Of a stretch of DNA of 32,319 nt, positions 6,706-15,568 are shown piece by piece (within the stretch, counting starts at the first letter, position 1; the number at the start of each line of letters is the position of its first letter). The stretch comes from Achromobacter marplatensis (lineage in GTDB: Bacteria > Pseudomonadota > Gammaproteobacteria > Burkholderiales > Burkholderiaceae_B): the NCBI RefSeq assembly GCF_002209535.1, contig NZ_NJIG01000030.1, positions 1-32,319 of the forward strand, written 5' to 3'. The translations under genes and the position numbers were made by a program. The notes under the pieces are model-generated. The model was not told where the DNA came from. It saw only the letters and a program-made list of their open reading frames with translations, and made no database searches.

Positions 6706-7913
6706 ACCAAGGTCACCGTGATGTTCGCCTCCGAGATAGTCGGCGTCCTGTTGATGGGGATGGTGACGCTCGGCAGCGTCGGAGTGGTCGTCCCAAGCAG
6801 CAGCGAGATGATCGAAATGCTCTGATCGATCGCCACGATCGGGGCGTAATACCGGCTGGCGAACAGGGTCGAGCCGATCCGCGCGCGCAAGCCGCCGTCC
6901 GCGCCATTGAACGCGGCGATGATCGCCTGCTTGGTCAGTGCGACGATGTTGGACGGCAGGCTGGGGTTGTTGGCGATCTGGACCGCGAACAGCACCGGCA
7001 GCGCCGTCGGCGTTTGCCACTTCACGACATAGGACGGGTACGGGAACTGATAGCCCGCCGTGTCCTGCACAGTGTAGCTGGTGTTCCCGTTGTAGTCGGC
7101 CCCGTTGGACTTCTTGCGCCAGATGGCGTCAGCGATAGACGCTGCGGCGCCACCCACCACCGCCACATAGATCGAATGCGGGATCAGCGTGACGCCGCCC
7201 ACGGTCAGGTTCGCGCTGGTGTTGTTCTCGGTCACGTACACGTCGATGACGTCGGCTACGTTCAGCACGTTGGCATAGATCGAAGGCAGCGAGCCGATGG
7301 CGTTCAGAGCAACCGACTGCCTACGACGTTCCTCAAACTCCGCACGGTTCTCGACGTAGCTGCCAACGGTCCCGTCGGCCGCGTTGAGGATCGAGTCCCA
7401 TCCGGGGATGGCTTGGTAGATCTGGTTCAGCGCGCCAGCTGCGCAAGCGACCGGCCCGTCCAGCGCGCACGCGAACGGCAAGTCGATGCTGCCCGTGGGC
7501 GGAATCGTGCCGGACTGCGTGCACAGGTAGCGGTTGCCGTCGGCAGCCTGCGCCGTCGCACCTACAGGGATCACCACGCCGGCCAATCCGACGCACGTAG
7601 CCAAGACGGTCGTCGGCGTACCCGGCTTTCGGTCGATGAAGTAGATGCGCCCGATGGCGTCTTGCATCCGCCCCGCGGCAAACGCCGGGTCCACTTGGTT
7701 CACATAGCTGGCGAATTCGTTGTTCTTGTCACCGATGATGGCCGTGGTGCTCGACGCCAGTTGTCCCTGCGGCGTCTCCAAAGACTTGTTCAGGCCACCG
7801 CCAAAGGCGGAATCCATATCAGTCAGGACGCCGTCCAGGATGGCCGACTCTTCGGGCAGCACCAGCCCTTCCGGCGTGAACTGCACGCGCGGCACTTGGG
7901 AGCTTGTAGCCAT
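6702..7913 (-). CDS. Baseplate J-like wedge protein
   Basis: A 403-residue member of the P2 gpJ / Mu gp47 baseplate family. Landmarks are the N-terminal LETPQGQLASSTTAIIGDKN segment, PAFAAGRMQDAIGRIYFIDR, the GWDSILNAADGTVGSYVENRAEFEERRRQS stretch and a C-terminal region with SRYYAPIVAIDQSISIISLL. It forms the baseplate wedge with the gp25-like protein encoded just upstream and carries the fibre-bearing DUF2612 protein encoded just downstream. The Cys content in the middle is somewhat high. Confidence 0.9.
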   Translation of the reverse strand: MATSSQVPRVQFTPEGLVLPEESAILDGVLTDMDSAFGGGLNKSLETPQGQLASSTTAIIGDKNNEFASYVNQVDPAFAAGRMQDAIGRIYFIDRKPGTPTTVLATCVGLAGVVIPVGATAQAADGNRYLCTQSGTIPPTGSIDLPFACALDGPVACAAGALNQIYQAIPGWDSILNAADGTVGSYVENRAEFEERRRQSVALNAIGSLPSIYANVLNVADVIDVYVTENNTSANLTVGGVTLIPHSIYVAVVGGAAASIADAIWRKKSNGADYNGNTSYTVQDTAGYQFPYPSYVVKWQTPTALPVLFAVQIANNPSLPSNIVALTKQAIIAAFNGADGGLRARIGSTLFASRYYAPIVAIDQSISIISLLLGTTTPTLPSVTIPINRTPTISEANITVTLV

Positions 7914-7920
7914 GGTTTCC

Positions 7921-8271
7921 TCAGATGCTGACGGTCTGTGTCGTGCCGTCGGTCAGGGTAATTTCGACGTACCCGGCCAGGGTGCGATCGTTGAAGCTTG
8001 TGATCGTGCATACAGCACCGGCCACATTCGGGACGGTAAGCGCCGCCGTCTGGATATGCTCGCGCACGAGCGCCAGCGGCGGGCGGTACCCCAGGATGTC
8101 TCGCCAGTAGGGAACGCCCGGCGCCTTGTCGTAGAACAGCTCGCCCTTGAACAGCTTGATAGCGCTGGCGACGTCTTGGGCCACGGCGTAGGGGTCCGAC
8201 GCCATAGCGATGTTGCCGGAGGCGTCCAGGACCAGGTCCCAGACAGTCCGGTCCAAAAGCAGCGTGTTCAT
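7921..8271 (-). CDS. Baseplate wedge protein, gp25/gpW-like (Mu gp46 type)
   Basis: A 116-residue protein with the family pattern: DASGNIAMASDPYAVAQDVASAIKLFKGELFYD at the start, then GVPYWRDILG. It is the conserved sheath-initiating wedge component of contractile tails. It overlaps the spike gene as ATGA (8268-8271) and precedes the J-like gene by seven bases, the usual order. Confidence 0.9.
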   Translation of the reverse strand: MNTLLLDRTVWDLVLDASGNIAMASDPYAVAQDVASAIKLFKGELFYDKAPGVPYWRDILGYRPPLALVREHIQTAALTVPNVAGAVCTITSFNDRTLAGYVEITLTDGTTQTVSI

Positions 8272-9002
8272 GGGTTGGGGGTTCCAGTGTTGGACGGCCC
8301 GCTTTGCACGCCCGGATGGGTGTGGGTCGATCCCACATCCTTGCCGTTGTTTCGCAGCGTTCCCAGCGTGTTCATGTTGCCCTGCCAGGTTGACGTGCCG
8401 CCGAACGAGCCAGCCCCTTGCTGCACGGTGCCGTTAAGGACGATGACCGGCGAATTCAGCGCGCACTGCGTGGCCGCGTTCAGCTCTATGTTCGGTGCCT
8501 GCACCGTCACCTTGGAAGGCGACACCACGTTGATGCCGCCTGCGGTGAACTGCACGTACTGCACGGGCGTGCCATTCAGCATGCCACCGAAGTAGAGGCC
8601 GTCGGCCATGTCGTGGGTACGCCAAGAGCCAGGATTGGCTTGCTGTTTGCTCGCCTTGACGGCTGACAGATCCCGACTTCCGAACGCGGCCATCCCTATA
8701 TCGCCCACCTTCGGGTCCAGGATCACGGCGTCAGTGCCGCCTTGCAGACGGAAATAGGGCAACTGGTGCAGCACCGCGTGCGGCACTGCATTGCCCGCAC
8801 CGTCCAGTTGATTCACCAGCGGCTGCACGTCCACAAAGCCAACGGGCGATAGGCCGCCATCGTTCGTGACCGACACCACGCGGACCAGCGTGGCAGTGCT
8901 TAGGCGGGCGAGCGACTGGCTGATCAAGAACATCAGCGCGCCGTACTCACCCATGCCCTCGCCGGCTTGAGCCTGACCGGTATATCCGAACTGTTCAGCC
9001 AT
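8268..9002 (-). CDS. Baseplate spike protein (gpV/gp45-like, Gp138 N-terminal fold)
   Basis: A 244-residue protein. Residues about 15-120 resemble the Gp138 OB-fold (TATLVRVVSVTNDGG, VGFVDVQPLVNQ, DPKVGDIGMAAFGSRDLS). Residues about 150-215 form repeated beta strands (INVVSPSKVTVQAPNIELNA), a triple-stranded helix. The end has a His-Thr-His-Pro motif, the type that holds an iron ion at the apex of phage membrane-piercing spikes. It should form the trimeric needle at the tail tip. Confidence 0.88.
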   Translation of the reverse strand: MAEQFGYTGQAQAGEGMGEYGALMFLISQSLARLSTATLVRVVSVTNDGGLSPVGFVDVQPLVNQLDGAGNAVPHAVLHQLPYFRLQGGTDAVILDPKVGDIGMAAFGSRDLSAVKASKQQANPGSWRTHDMADGLYFGGMLNGTPVQYVQFTAGGINVVSPSKVTVQAPNIELNAATQCALNSPVIVLNGTVQQGAGSFGGTSTWQGNMNTLGTLRNNGKDVGSTHTHPGVQSGPSNTGTPNP

Positions 9003-9858
9003 TGATAATCCGTTGACAGAGTATCTGGGTTAGCCATAAGCCGTTTGGAATCTCGCATTCCAATTGATGGACGACCCCGACTATTGACCACTCCCCATGC
9101 GCGGCCTCGATTGATGTTGTGACTTGCACAACGCGGCCCATTCCGACATCTGGGGTGTAGAGCAAATTGCAGGCAATCCCATTCCCGGTGAACGTCGGAT
9201 ACCCAATCAGGTTCAATTCCGGGGAAACCTGTATTGCTGGCCCTTCCCTGCTACCGTTCACGGGCCAAATAGCCAGAATTCCGCGCTCAATCGTGTAACT
9301 GATGCGCGCAGCTCGAGTGCAGGCGCGGAGCTGGTCCAGATCCGTGCCAGGAAAATAGGGATCCGACAGAAAAACATTCACCCCGTTTCCCTGGAAAGCC
9401 AGCTCCATAGACGCTGCGATATCTCGGCACACGACTGCGACCGAAGTGGCCCCTCGATAAGAGCGCGGAGGAACCGGTTTGACCGCCTTTCCAGCAGCAG
9501 ACAGTGCCACGACGTTAAAGACCACCTCTGGGGCTTGGTTGTAGTCCGCCCAGGCTTGGTCAATATCACCCTCATACACGGTGCTGAGTGTGTTTCTTTC
9601 GTCCCCAACTTCAACTCGAATGCGATTCTTTCCCCTGCGCTGGGTCATGACAGGGCCGATCGCAGTCAGCTTATTCATCATGTCCTGACTCAATCCAAAG
9701 ATGCGCAGTTGAAGCTGACTTTGGACGTCCCCGTTGTAGGCCACTACAGCCGCTGAAACGCGGTAACCGCTAAGCGTCACATCCGGCCCTTTCGTATCGC
9801 CGAACTGGCCTTCGCCCAGACTAATCGTGACGTCGATACTCCGTTTGATGAACGTCAT
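8995..9858 (-). CDS. Baseplate hub protein (gpD/gp44-like)
   Basis: A 287-residue protein with the layout of hub proteins in simple contractile tails. The N-terminal MTFIKRSIDVTISLGEG and VQSQLQLRIFGLSQD segments are followed by GPVMTQRRGKNRIRVEVGD, then a central domain with ARISYTIERGILAIWP, and end with a HGEWSIVGVVHQLECEI segment. This is the trimeric hub that links tube and spike. It sits between the plug and spike genes, overlapping both by a few bases. The exact family name is uncertain. Confidence 0.7.
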   Translation of the reverse strand: MTFIKRSIDVTISLGEGQFGDTKGPDVTLSGYRVSAAVVAYNGDVQSQLQLRIFGLSQDMMNKLTAIGPVMTQRRGKNRIRVEVGDERNTLSTVYEGDIDQAWADYNQAPEVVFNVVALSAAGKAVKPVPPRSYRGATSVAVVCRDIAASMELAFQGNGVNVFLSDPYFPGTDLDQLRACTRAARISYTIERGILAIWPVNGSREGPAIQVSPELNLIGYPTFTGNGIACNLLYTPDVGMGRVVQVTTSIEAAHGEWSIVGVVHQLECEIPNGLWLTQILCQRIING

Positions 9859-10154
9859 AGCTCGTTCGCCTCCAGATACGCGAGGACGAACCGCTCACCA
9901 AGACCTGTGTACTCAGGGTCCGCATAGCCGCGCGTGTCGATGAAAGTTAGATCGCCGACGAAGCCTCGATACCGTTCTCGGACCAACCGCACGCGGTCAT
10001 GGCACAGCGCCGTCGTCACGATCGGTTGATGGCTCACAAAGAGATCCAGATACATCCCCGTGGATTTCTCATAGACATTGACCTGACAGCTTTGACCGGC
10101 AAGAACAACGCTAAACGACTGCGATGGCACCGGGCGAAGGGGTATTTTCCTCAT
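9855..10154 (-). CDS. Baseplate plug protein (Pam3 gp18-like)
   Basis: A 99-residue protein with a beta-rich pattern: SFSVVLAGQSCQVNVYEKST, LFVSHQPIVTTALCHDRVRLV, GFVGDLTFIDTRG, and YTGLGERFVLAYLE. This matches the short baseplate plug family known from the cyanophage Pam3 baseplate, a protein that seals the tube lumen near the spike. It overlaps the neighbouring genes by four bases on both sides. Confidence 0.75.
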   Translation of the reverse strand: MRKIPLRPVPSQSFSVVLAGQSCQVNVYEKSTGMYLDLFVSHQPIVTTALCHDRVRLVRERYRGFVGDLTFIDTRGYADPEYTGLGERFVLAYLEANEL

Positions 10155-10822
10155 TGAATGCCTCCGGGCAGCGGCGTGGGTGAGAGCGAGCCGGGAACCG
10201 AAACCTCGCCCACTTCCGGGATCATTGAGATATCTATCGGGAAGCTCTGGACTTGGCCATTGCTTTGCGGATCCGCCCCGCTCGGCTCTTCCGTTTCCGA
10301 GAACTGGGCAGCAGCGGTCTGCCGCACCTCTTCCAAGAACAAGTCCACGATCAGCTGGCTAGACCCGCCTCGCGTGTCCCGCGTGTACGAGTAGTTAACC
10401 AAGTTGGCCGAGGCGTAGACGATCTCCGGCGTGACAACGGAGTACAGCTCAGTGCTGCGCACGATCCTCTCCAACGCCGCCAGCATCACATTGCGTGAGG
10501 CCATATCGCCGCTGTGTGCCAACCGGATGGCCGCGTCATAAGGCGTGTCGACCTTGTTGAAGGACGAGAACCCACCTTGCTCCACAGGGAAACTGGATAT
10601 CCGGCCGCCGTTCCGAAATCGAACTCCCAGAAACGAGTCGAACACGACCGCCTGCTGGCCGTCCTGGGTATACAGCCCCCACAGCGGCGTGCCGAAGAAC
10701 AATTCGGCCAAGCCACCCAGACCGATGTTGACTAGCTCCGGCAACGACGGGATGGTCGTTTCACGGAAGATGGCCGGCACCCCAGGAACCTGCGGGACGT
10801 TCGGGAAAGGAATCAGCGCCAT
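10151..10822 (-). CDS. Dit-like baseplate/tube adaptor protein
   Basis: A 223-residue protein. Residues about 55-150 (VFDSFLGVRFRNGG, FSSFNKVDTPYDAAIRLAHSGD, VMLAALERIVRSTELYSVVTPE, ASANLVNYSYTRDT) match the Dit-like N-terminal domain found in simple myophage baseplates. That domain connects the last tube ring to the hub. The N-terminus is hydrophobic and Pro-rich and the C-terminal 45 residues are Pro/Ser-rich and likely disordered. It follows the tape measure gene with a one-base TGATG overlap. Confidence 0.65.
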   Translation of the reverse strand: MALIPFPNVPQVPGVPAIFRETTIPSLPELVNIGLGGLAELFFGTPLWGLYTQDGQQAVVFDSFLGVRFRNGGRISSFPVEQGGFSSFNKVDTPYDAAIRLAHSGDMASRNVMLAALERIVRSTELYSVVTPEIVYASANLVNYSYTRDTRGGSSQLIVDLFLEEVRQTAAAQFSETEEPSGADPQSNGQVQSFPIDISMIPEVGEVSVPGSLSPTPLPGGIQ

Positions 10823-12498
10823 CAGAAAAGCCCCGTGTTGCCCTGTTGAACCAAGTTTTGGTTTTTGCCCATACCCGCCAAGTCACGCGCGATGCCCGCG
10901 CCATCGGTCGCAGCCGTCGCGACATGGATGTCCCCATGGAAATGGGTTTCGCTGGAATTGGTAGTGGTAGTGCTCGTGGCGTTGTTCACTGACTGTGCCA
11001 AGGGCTGTGCGGCCTGAGCTGCCCCAACCGAAGCCAAAGCGCCAGCCTTAAGAGCTTCAGCTTGCGCCAGCCGCGCCAACTCGGTCGCCACGGCCGCACG
11101 CTCTTCAGCCTTCTTTTCCTTCTGCGCCGGGATCTCGAAGTCCGTGGTCACCACTCGGCTGGCGTCCTCCACGGTCTTCGCCGCCTTCAGCTTGTCGCCT
11201 GCACCCTTGTGCGTATTGCGCAGCTCCCAGTCGACAAAGGCGTACTGCTGATCACGCGTGGATTCAGCAAGCGCCACGCCCATGACCTGTTTAAACATGT
11301 CGACGCGCTCATTTCGCCATTGGGCGACCCCGAACGCCGTACCGTTGTCGCCAACGGCGCGATGGTCGAGCTTGCCGCCGCTCTCCGCCTGCAAATTGTT
11401 CACGATGCCTACTGCCTGGGCGCGCGACCAACCCATCTTTTCGAACTTGGCAATAGCTTCGCTGGCGTCAGGAGTGAGATCGGCCTTCGCCTTCTTGGAC
11501 ATCCAACTTGGAGTGATGGCATCCTTCGCAGCGTCCATGGCCGCTTTTACGGGGTCACTCGCTGCACTGATTTTGTCCCGCACTTCCTTCGGCACTAGTT
11601 TCGTAAACACTTCCGAGACTGCCTCGAATATCGCCTTGATGCCGTCAGCCACCGCCATGATGGCGGCGTTAACTTGGGACTTATTAGCAATAACCCAATT
11701 GCCGAAATCGGTGAGCTTCTCAACGATATAGTCCAGCGCGGGCATCAACGCCACGAGCACATCAACGCCAACACTGGCCAGCTTATTCATGGCTGTGTCG
11801 TACTTCTGGCGCAACTGCTCTGCGCGCTCGGCGGCTGCGGCTTGGGCAGCGGCCGGCCCGGATTGCTCACGCCGGCGGCGTGCCATACCCTCAGGGCCAT
11901 CTTTGTAGAAGTTGAATTGCTGGGCGTCTAGACCCATCTGGCTTGCAGCGAGGGCTGCATCCGCCTTGTTCGTCTTGTAGAGATTTGCGACGATCTTGGC
12001 GCGCGCTTCCAAATACGTGACGCTATCCTTCAGGTCGTCTTCTTTACCGCCCCACCTGAAGAAGCCGCCGATTGACTCCACGGCCATTCCTCGGCGATAC
12101 CGTGCGATCTGGTCCGCCGAATCTTTAAGCTGCTCGGTAATGCCGGCCGCCGACCCGCCCGCATTCTTCGCTGCGAGCTGCCACTCGGCCAAGTCCTTCG
12201 CACTCATGTTCAGGTTGTCCGACATGCGCGACAACGCGGCAGTCGACTGAACCGTGTCAGACACGAAGCTCTTGATGCCCATGCCAGCAGTGAACACCGC
12301 CAGCAGCGCCAACGCTTCGTTTCGCACCTTGCTGAAGAACATGGCGGCCTGCTTGCCACGGGTCTCCATCTCGCGCGCGGTACGGGCGGATTCCTCACGC
12401 GTATGCGTGAGCGAATCGTCCACCTCGGCCGCGCCTTGCTTGAAGCCCTTGGCATTCATGCCCAGCGTGACAACCAACGCGTCGATTACTGTGGCCAT
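10822..12498 (-). CDS. Tape measure protein with phage tail lysozyme domain
   Basis: A 558-residue protein. Residues 1-60 contain KGFKQGAAEVDDSL and a charged helix typical of tape measures; hydrophobic segments occur near 60-75 and 243-275; a coiled region rich in Ala/Gln covers 210-235. Residues about 345-455 form a phage tail lysozyme domain (KFEKMGWSRAQAVGIVNNLQ then AESGG), with Glu372 the likely catalytic residue and AFGVAQW as the second motif. This would cut peptidoglycan during injection. It is short for a tape measure, predicting a tail of roughly 70-90 nm by the usual 0.15 nm per residue rule; that number is an inference. Confidence 0.85.
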   Translation of the reverse strand: MATVIDALVVTLGMNAKGFKQGAAEVDDSLTHTREESARTAREMETRGKQAAMFFSKVRNEALALLAVFTAGMGIKSFVSDTVQSTAALSRMSDNLNMSAKDLAEWQLAAKNAGGSAAGITEQLKDSADQIARYRRGMAVESIGGFFRWGGKEDDLKDSVTYLEARAKIVANLYKTNKADAALAASQMGLDAQQFNFYKDGPEGMARRRREQSGPAAAQAAAAERAEQLRQKYDTAMNKLASVGVDVLVALMPALDYIVEKLTDFGNWVIANKSQVNAAIMAVADGIKAIFEAVSEVFTKLVPKEVRDKISAASDPVKAAMDAAKDAITPSWMSKKAKADLTPDASEAIAKFEKMGWSRAQAVGIVNNLQAESGGKLDHRAVGDNGTAFGVAQWRNERVDMFKQVMGVALAESTRDQQYAFVDWELRNTHKGAGDKLKAAKTVEDASRVVTTDFEIPAQKEKKAEERAAVATELARLAQAEALKAGALASVGAAQAAQPLAQSVNNATSTTTTNSSETHFHGDIHVATAATDGAGIARDLAGMGKNQNLVQQGNTGLF

Positions 12499-12499
12499 G

Positions 12500-13104
12500 C
12501 TATTTCCTCGCGTTGGCTATCGCCTGTTGGTTGTGCGCGTCGACCGCGAACACTTCCAGCAAGTTGTAGAGATCCTCGGCACCGTAGACCGTCTGCAGGT
12601 CATGCAGCAGGCCCGGGTGCCGAGAGATCACCGCCGCAATATTTCGCGGCACGTTGGCGTACTGGATCAGCCGCGGGCCGCCGCCTTGCCAGGCTTGGAG
12701 CCCGAAGTCGATTGAGCGACGGCCATAGAAAAATCCATGTGCAGGCCCAGAATCTGCTTGCGCAAGTTCAAGAGCGTGGCCACTTCCTCGATGTCGTCCG
12801 GGACCAGCGCGCGCGTCACGCTCGGGCTGGGCTGGATCTGAACGCACTTCATCATGCTGTCGAGCAGTGGCTTGGCGCTGTCATAAGGCAGCTTCGTCAA
12901 TGCCTTGATGCCCAACGCGGCCACGCCAGCCAGGCCGGCTTCGGCGATGTTGTCGGGGATTTCCACCCCGGCGTTCATCAGGGCGAAGAGAGCGCGCCCC
13001 GCCCAGTCTTCCGCCTCGGAGGCCGGAAGCTCGGTCAGGACGAACACCTTGCCGTTGTCGCGCCCCTCGGCGCTGATGGTTACGGTTGCCTGTTTGCGGG
13101 CCAT
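12500..13104 (-). CDS. Tail assembly chaperone, long -1 frameshift form (gpGT-like)
   Basis: The minus-strand frame 12500-12730 has no suitable start codon near its conserved part, yet encodes a convincing domain (FGLQAWQGG, LIQYANVPRNIAAVI, DLYNLLEVFAVDAHN). It lies in the -1 frame of the chaperone gene, overlaps its end and stops two bases before the tape measure gene, the exact place of the lambda G-GT pair. A T5 run at 12729-12733 (codons GAT TTT TCT) lies early in the overlap and could allow slippage, giving a product near 201 residues. No canonical X-XXY-YYZ heptamer was found, so the site is tentative, but expression by frameshift is well supported by context. Confidence 0.6.
12667..13104 (-). 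CDS. Tail assembly chaperone, short form (gpG-like)
   Basis: A 145-residue acidic-to-neutral helical protein. It opens with MARKQATVTISAEGRDNGKVFVLTELPASEAEDWAGRALFA-type text and contains LPYDSAKPLLDSMMKCVQ, features shared by tail chaperones of contractile phages with a DUF3383 sheath. Such proteins coat the tape measure during tube assembly. The last 15 residues (Ser/Gly/Lys/Ala) are low in complexity and are replaced in the frameshifted form. The gene lies between the tube and tape measure genes, as expected. Confidence 0.8.
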   Translation of the reverse strand: MARKQATVTISAEGRDNGKVFVLTELPASEAEDWAGRALFALMNAGVEIPDNIAEAGLAGVAALGIKALTKLPYDSAKPLLDSMMKCVQIQPSPSVTRALVPDDIEEVATLLNLRKQILGLHMDFSMAVAQSTSGSKPGKAAARG

Positions 13105-13105
13105 A

Positions 13106-13537
13106 TCACACCAATGCCGGGGAGACGTCTTCCCAGGTTATCTGGAAAGTCATGGGTTGCAGGATCGTACGGGCGGTCGGCGCCGAGGGGATCTGCGTCA
13201 GCACGCCGCGCGTCATCACGAACTTGCGGCTGATCGACGGGATGTTCAGCGTGCCATTGCAGTAGAAGACCTCACGGGCCGTCTTCATCGCCGCCATGTA
13301 GGCCTCGAAGACGATCATCGAAGGCGAATCCGCCTGGATGGTGATCGTCTGGATGCTCATGAAGGGGGTGTAGCCGGCCGACATACGGCCATCCACACCC
13401 ATGACGGCCTGGGCGGGTTGCACAGCTTCAAACGCAAAAGCGTCGTCGGTTGCGTAGCCCTCGATCTTCTGGGGAACCGGGAAGATGCCGGCGATGCCCA
13501 GATACAGGACGGAATTTGCACTGGTAAGAGTGGACAT
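13106..13537 (-). CDS. Tail tube protein
   Basis: A 143-residue protein from ATG 13535-13537; the frame extends 24 codons upstream but the sheath stop region and the MSTLTSANSVLYLGI start favour the shorter form. The beta-rich pattern (IQTITIQADSPSMIVFEAY, GTLNIPSISRKFVMTRGVL, MTFQITWEDVSPA) and its place directly after the sheath gene fit the inner tube of simple myophages. It polymerises into hexameric rings inside the sheath. Confidence 0.8.
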   Translation of the reverse strand: MSTLTSANSVLYLGIAGIFPVPQKIEGYATDDAFAFEAVQPAQAVMGVDGRMSAGYTPFMSIQTITIQADSPSMIVFEAYMAAMKTAREVFYCNGTLNIPSISRKFVMTRGVLTQIPSAPTARTILQPMTFQITWEDVSPALV

Positions 13538-13548
13538 GTCGGTTGCCC

Positions 13549-15027
13549 TTACAGAATGGCCAGGGATGCGAGGGTGAGCTTCTGGACGGATCCGCCATCG
13601 AGATACCACAAAGTCATAGGCGGCGTGCCACGCGCAGCGCGTACTTGAGCCGTCGCCGGCAAGATTTGGAGATACCAGCCACGCGTTTCGAGCGTGCCCG
13701 AGATTTCAACGCCGGCCTGGTTGTTCACCTGGGACTTCTGGAGCGCGGACAGAGGCACGCCGGCGCGGATGGCGCCGAAGTTAACCGCGGCGTTGACCGG
13801 ATCCATGCACGACGCGTCGATCAGGGCGTAGCCGTCGGCGTTGTACGGGACCGAATTCACTTGCGTCAGCAAGGACATCATGGCCTGCTGCAGCGCTGCG
13901 TTCAGCCAGATCTGGTTCACATAGGTGTCGATCCACTTCCATTTGCCGCTGATCTGTCCCGGATACAGGAACCGGAATTGGTCATTGGCCGTGGCGTAGT
14001 CGCCATAGAAGTTGTAGCCGTTGGTGATCAGAGTCTGGGCGGTGGTCGCGTCCGTCACGGTGAACTGAAGACCAGACTGGCTCTTGAACGCCAGGGTGAT
14101 CCGGCCATTCGTGCGCTCGAAGTCGATACTGGCGATCGCCCCCAGGATGAAAGCTGCGTGCAGGATGTCTTTGTAGACCGGAATCGATCCGGAATACTCA
14201 TTCGCCGCGACGATGGCAGCCCAGCTCGTCGTGCTGCCTTGGGTGGTCGCCTGCACGTCCGTATCCCAGCCCACGTAGGCAAAGCGATTGCCGCGGCTGT
14301 TCGTCCATGCCGAGAACGCAACCTTGTCGGCCGTCACCGGCTCCCACATGGTCATGAATGGCGCCCAATTTTGGGTAATGCCAACGATCGCGGTCATGTT
14401 CGTGGCCGGCACGCCAGCAATGGCGCCCTGCGATGTCACTGCACCGGTAGCGTCCGTCAGTTTCAAGGCAGCCGAGAGCGTGCCTGAGGCGAAGCTGATG
14501 GTCGACGTGGCGCCCGTCGTGGAAGACGTGAATTTGAATGCTGCCAGCTGTGCATCGTACGTGACCGTGCCGCCCAGGGACGTAAAAGCCGCCTGGATGA
14601 TCGTTGCTGCGTTCGAGAAGCTGGTTGCTGCCGTCAGAGTGATGGCGCTGGACGTCTTGGCCGTGCCGTCTATCGACACGGTCAGGATGCCCGTCAGCGC
14701 CTTCAGCTCGGTCAGCGTCATTGACGCAAGCGAGCCGCCGCGCAGGTACGCGGCCACAGGCGCGCTGGGGTACTGCGCAAACAACAGATTGCCGGGCTTC
14801 TTCGTGGAGTTGTCGAACCCCAGGAAGTAAGAATTCGCCGCGGCGGCCTCGGGGGATGTCGGGCCAAAGAACCGCGAAACGTCGTCAGCGTTTGCAAAGC
14901 TCTTTACGGCGCCCACGGGCACGGAGGTATTGGCGGTCAGGATCAGGCCGTTCAGGTCGAGCGCCGATCCGCCGGCGCCGATCACGCCAGGAACTACCTG
15001 GACGATTTCACTGGCGGGAATGGACAT
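13549..15027 (-). CDS. Contractile tail sheath protein (DUF3383)
   Basis: A 492-residue protein of the DUF3383 sheath family. Features are the N-terminal MSIPASEIVQVVPGVI, the ADDVSRFFG and AAANSYFLGFDNS motifs, a variable beta insertion (about 115-210, Thr/Ala/Ser-rich), GNRFAYVGWDTD, and the C-terminal RGWYLQILPATAQVRAARG strand that links neighbouring subunits. It defines the phage as a myophage-type virus. It begins four bases after the upstream neck gene ends. Confidence 0.92.
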   Translation of the reverse strand: MSIPASEIVQVVPGVIGAGGSALDLNGLILTANTSVPVGAVKSFANADDVSRFFGPTSPEAAAANSYFLGFDNSTKKPGNLLFAQYPSAPVAAYLRGGSLASMTLTELKALTGILTVSIDGTAKTSSAITLTAATSFSNAATIIQAAFTSLGGTVTYDAQLAAFKFTSSTTGATSTISFASGTLSAALKLTDATGAVTSQGAIAGVPATNMTAIVGITQNWAPFMTMWEPVTADKVAFSAWTNSRGNRFAYVGWDTDVQATTQGSTTSWAAIVAANEYSGSIPVYKDILHAAFILGAIASIDFERTNGRITLAFKSQSGLQFTVTDATTAQTLITNGYNFYGDYATANDQFRFLYPGQISGKWKWIDTYVNQIWLNAALQQAMMSLLTQVNSVPYNADGYALIDASCMDPVNAAVNFGAIRAGVPLSALQKSQVNNQAGVEISGTLETRGWYLQILPATAQVRAARGTPPMTLWYLDGGSVQKLTLASLAIL

Positions 15028-15031
15028 AGCT

Positions 15032-15568
15032 TTAAGCTCCGGGAGGGAAAGTCGTGTCGACTTCGATCAGGTCGACGTGGAGTTGATCCGCAAACTGCTG
15101 CGGAAGCGTCACGGTTGGGTTGAACTGCAAGACGGCGTCGAACGACCACCGCTCTGTGTATTGGTTCTCACCGGTGATGAACGGCAATTGCTTGGGCTCA
15201 CCGCAAAACAACGGCTGCGCGCGTCCTATCTCGGCTAGAAATTCGCATCCGTACTGGCTGCGCAGCGCGATCGATAGCACCAAAGCGCGGTCTTGCGCCT
15301 TCTCGCCGTAGCAGTCGATCTGCGCTGCCCACTGCGTCGGACGCGTGAACGCTCGCGTGCCGGTGGTCGGCGTAGGGTCGTCATACTTGGTGCGCGGGGT
15401 CGACAAGCCAACCACGCCCATGGGAGTGACGATCACGTATTCGCTGCCCTTCGGCGTTGGTACGCGATTGACCTGGCCCCGCAGGACGGGACAGTCCACC
15501 ACCGTATCCGCGAACGCTCCCAGGTCATCAACCAGGTCATCTTCGGTAATGCTGATCTGCGCGCTCAT
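15032..15568 (-). CDS. Neck/tail terminator protein (gp12-like neck terminator)
   Basis: A 178-residue protein from ATG 15566-15568 (ATGA overlap with the preceding gene). The segments CPVLRGQVNRVPTPKGSEYV, ATQ-like TRPTQWAAQIDCYGE, IALRSQYGCEFL and RWSFDAVLQFNPTVTLPQQF are typical of phage neck terminator proteins encoded upstream of DUF3383 sheaths. It caps the tail tube and joins it to the head. Function is assigned by pattern and place. Confidence 0.7.
   Translation of the reverse strand: MSAQISITEDDLVDDLGAFADTVVDCPVLRGQVNRVPTPKGSEYVIVTPMGVVGLSTPRTKYDDPTPTTGTRAFTRPTQWAAQIDCYGEKAQDRALVLSIALRSQYGCEFLAEIGRAQPLFCGEPKQLPFITGENQYTERWSFDAVLQFNPTVTLPQQFADQLHVDLIEVDTTFPPGA

Noticed and set aside
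5245..13537. Diversity-generating retroelement near the tail fibre genes (as in a known Bordetella phage)
   Set aside because: No reverse transcriptase, no template/variable repeat pair and no adenine-biased variation pattern are visible in the window.
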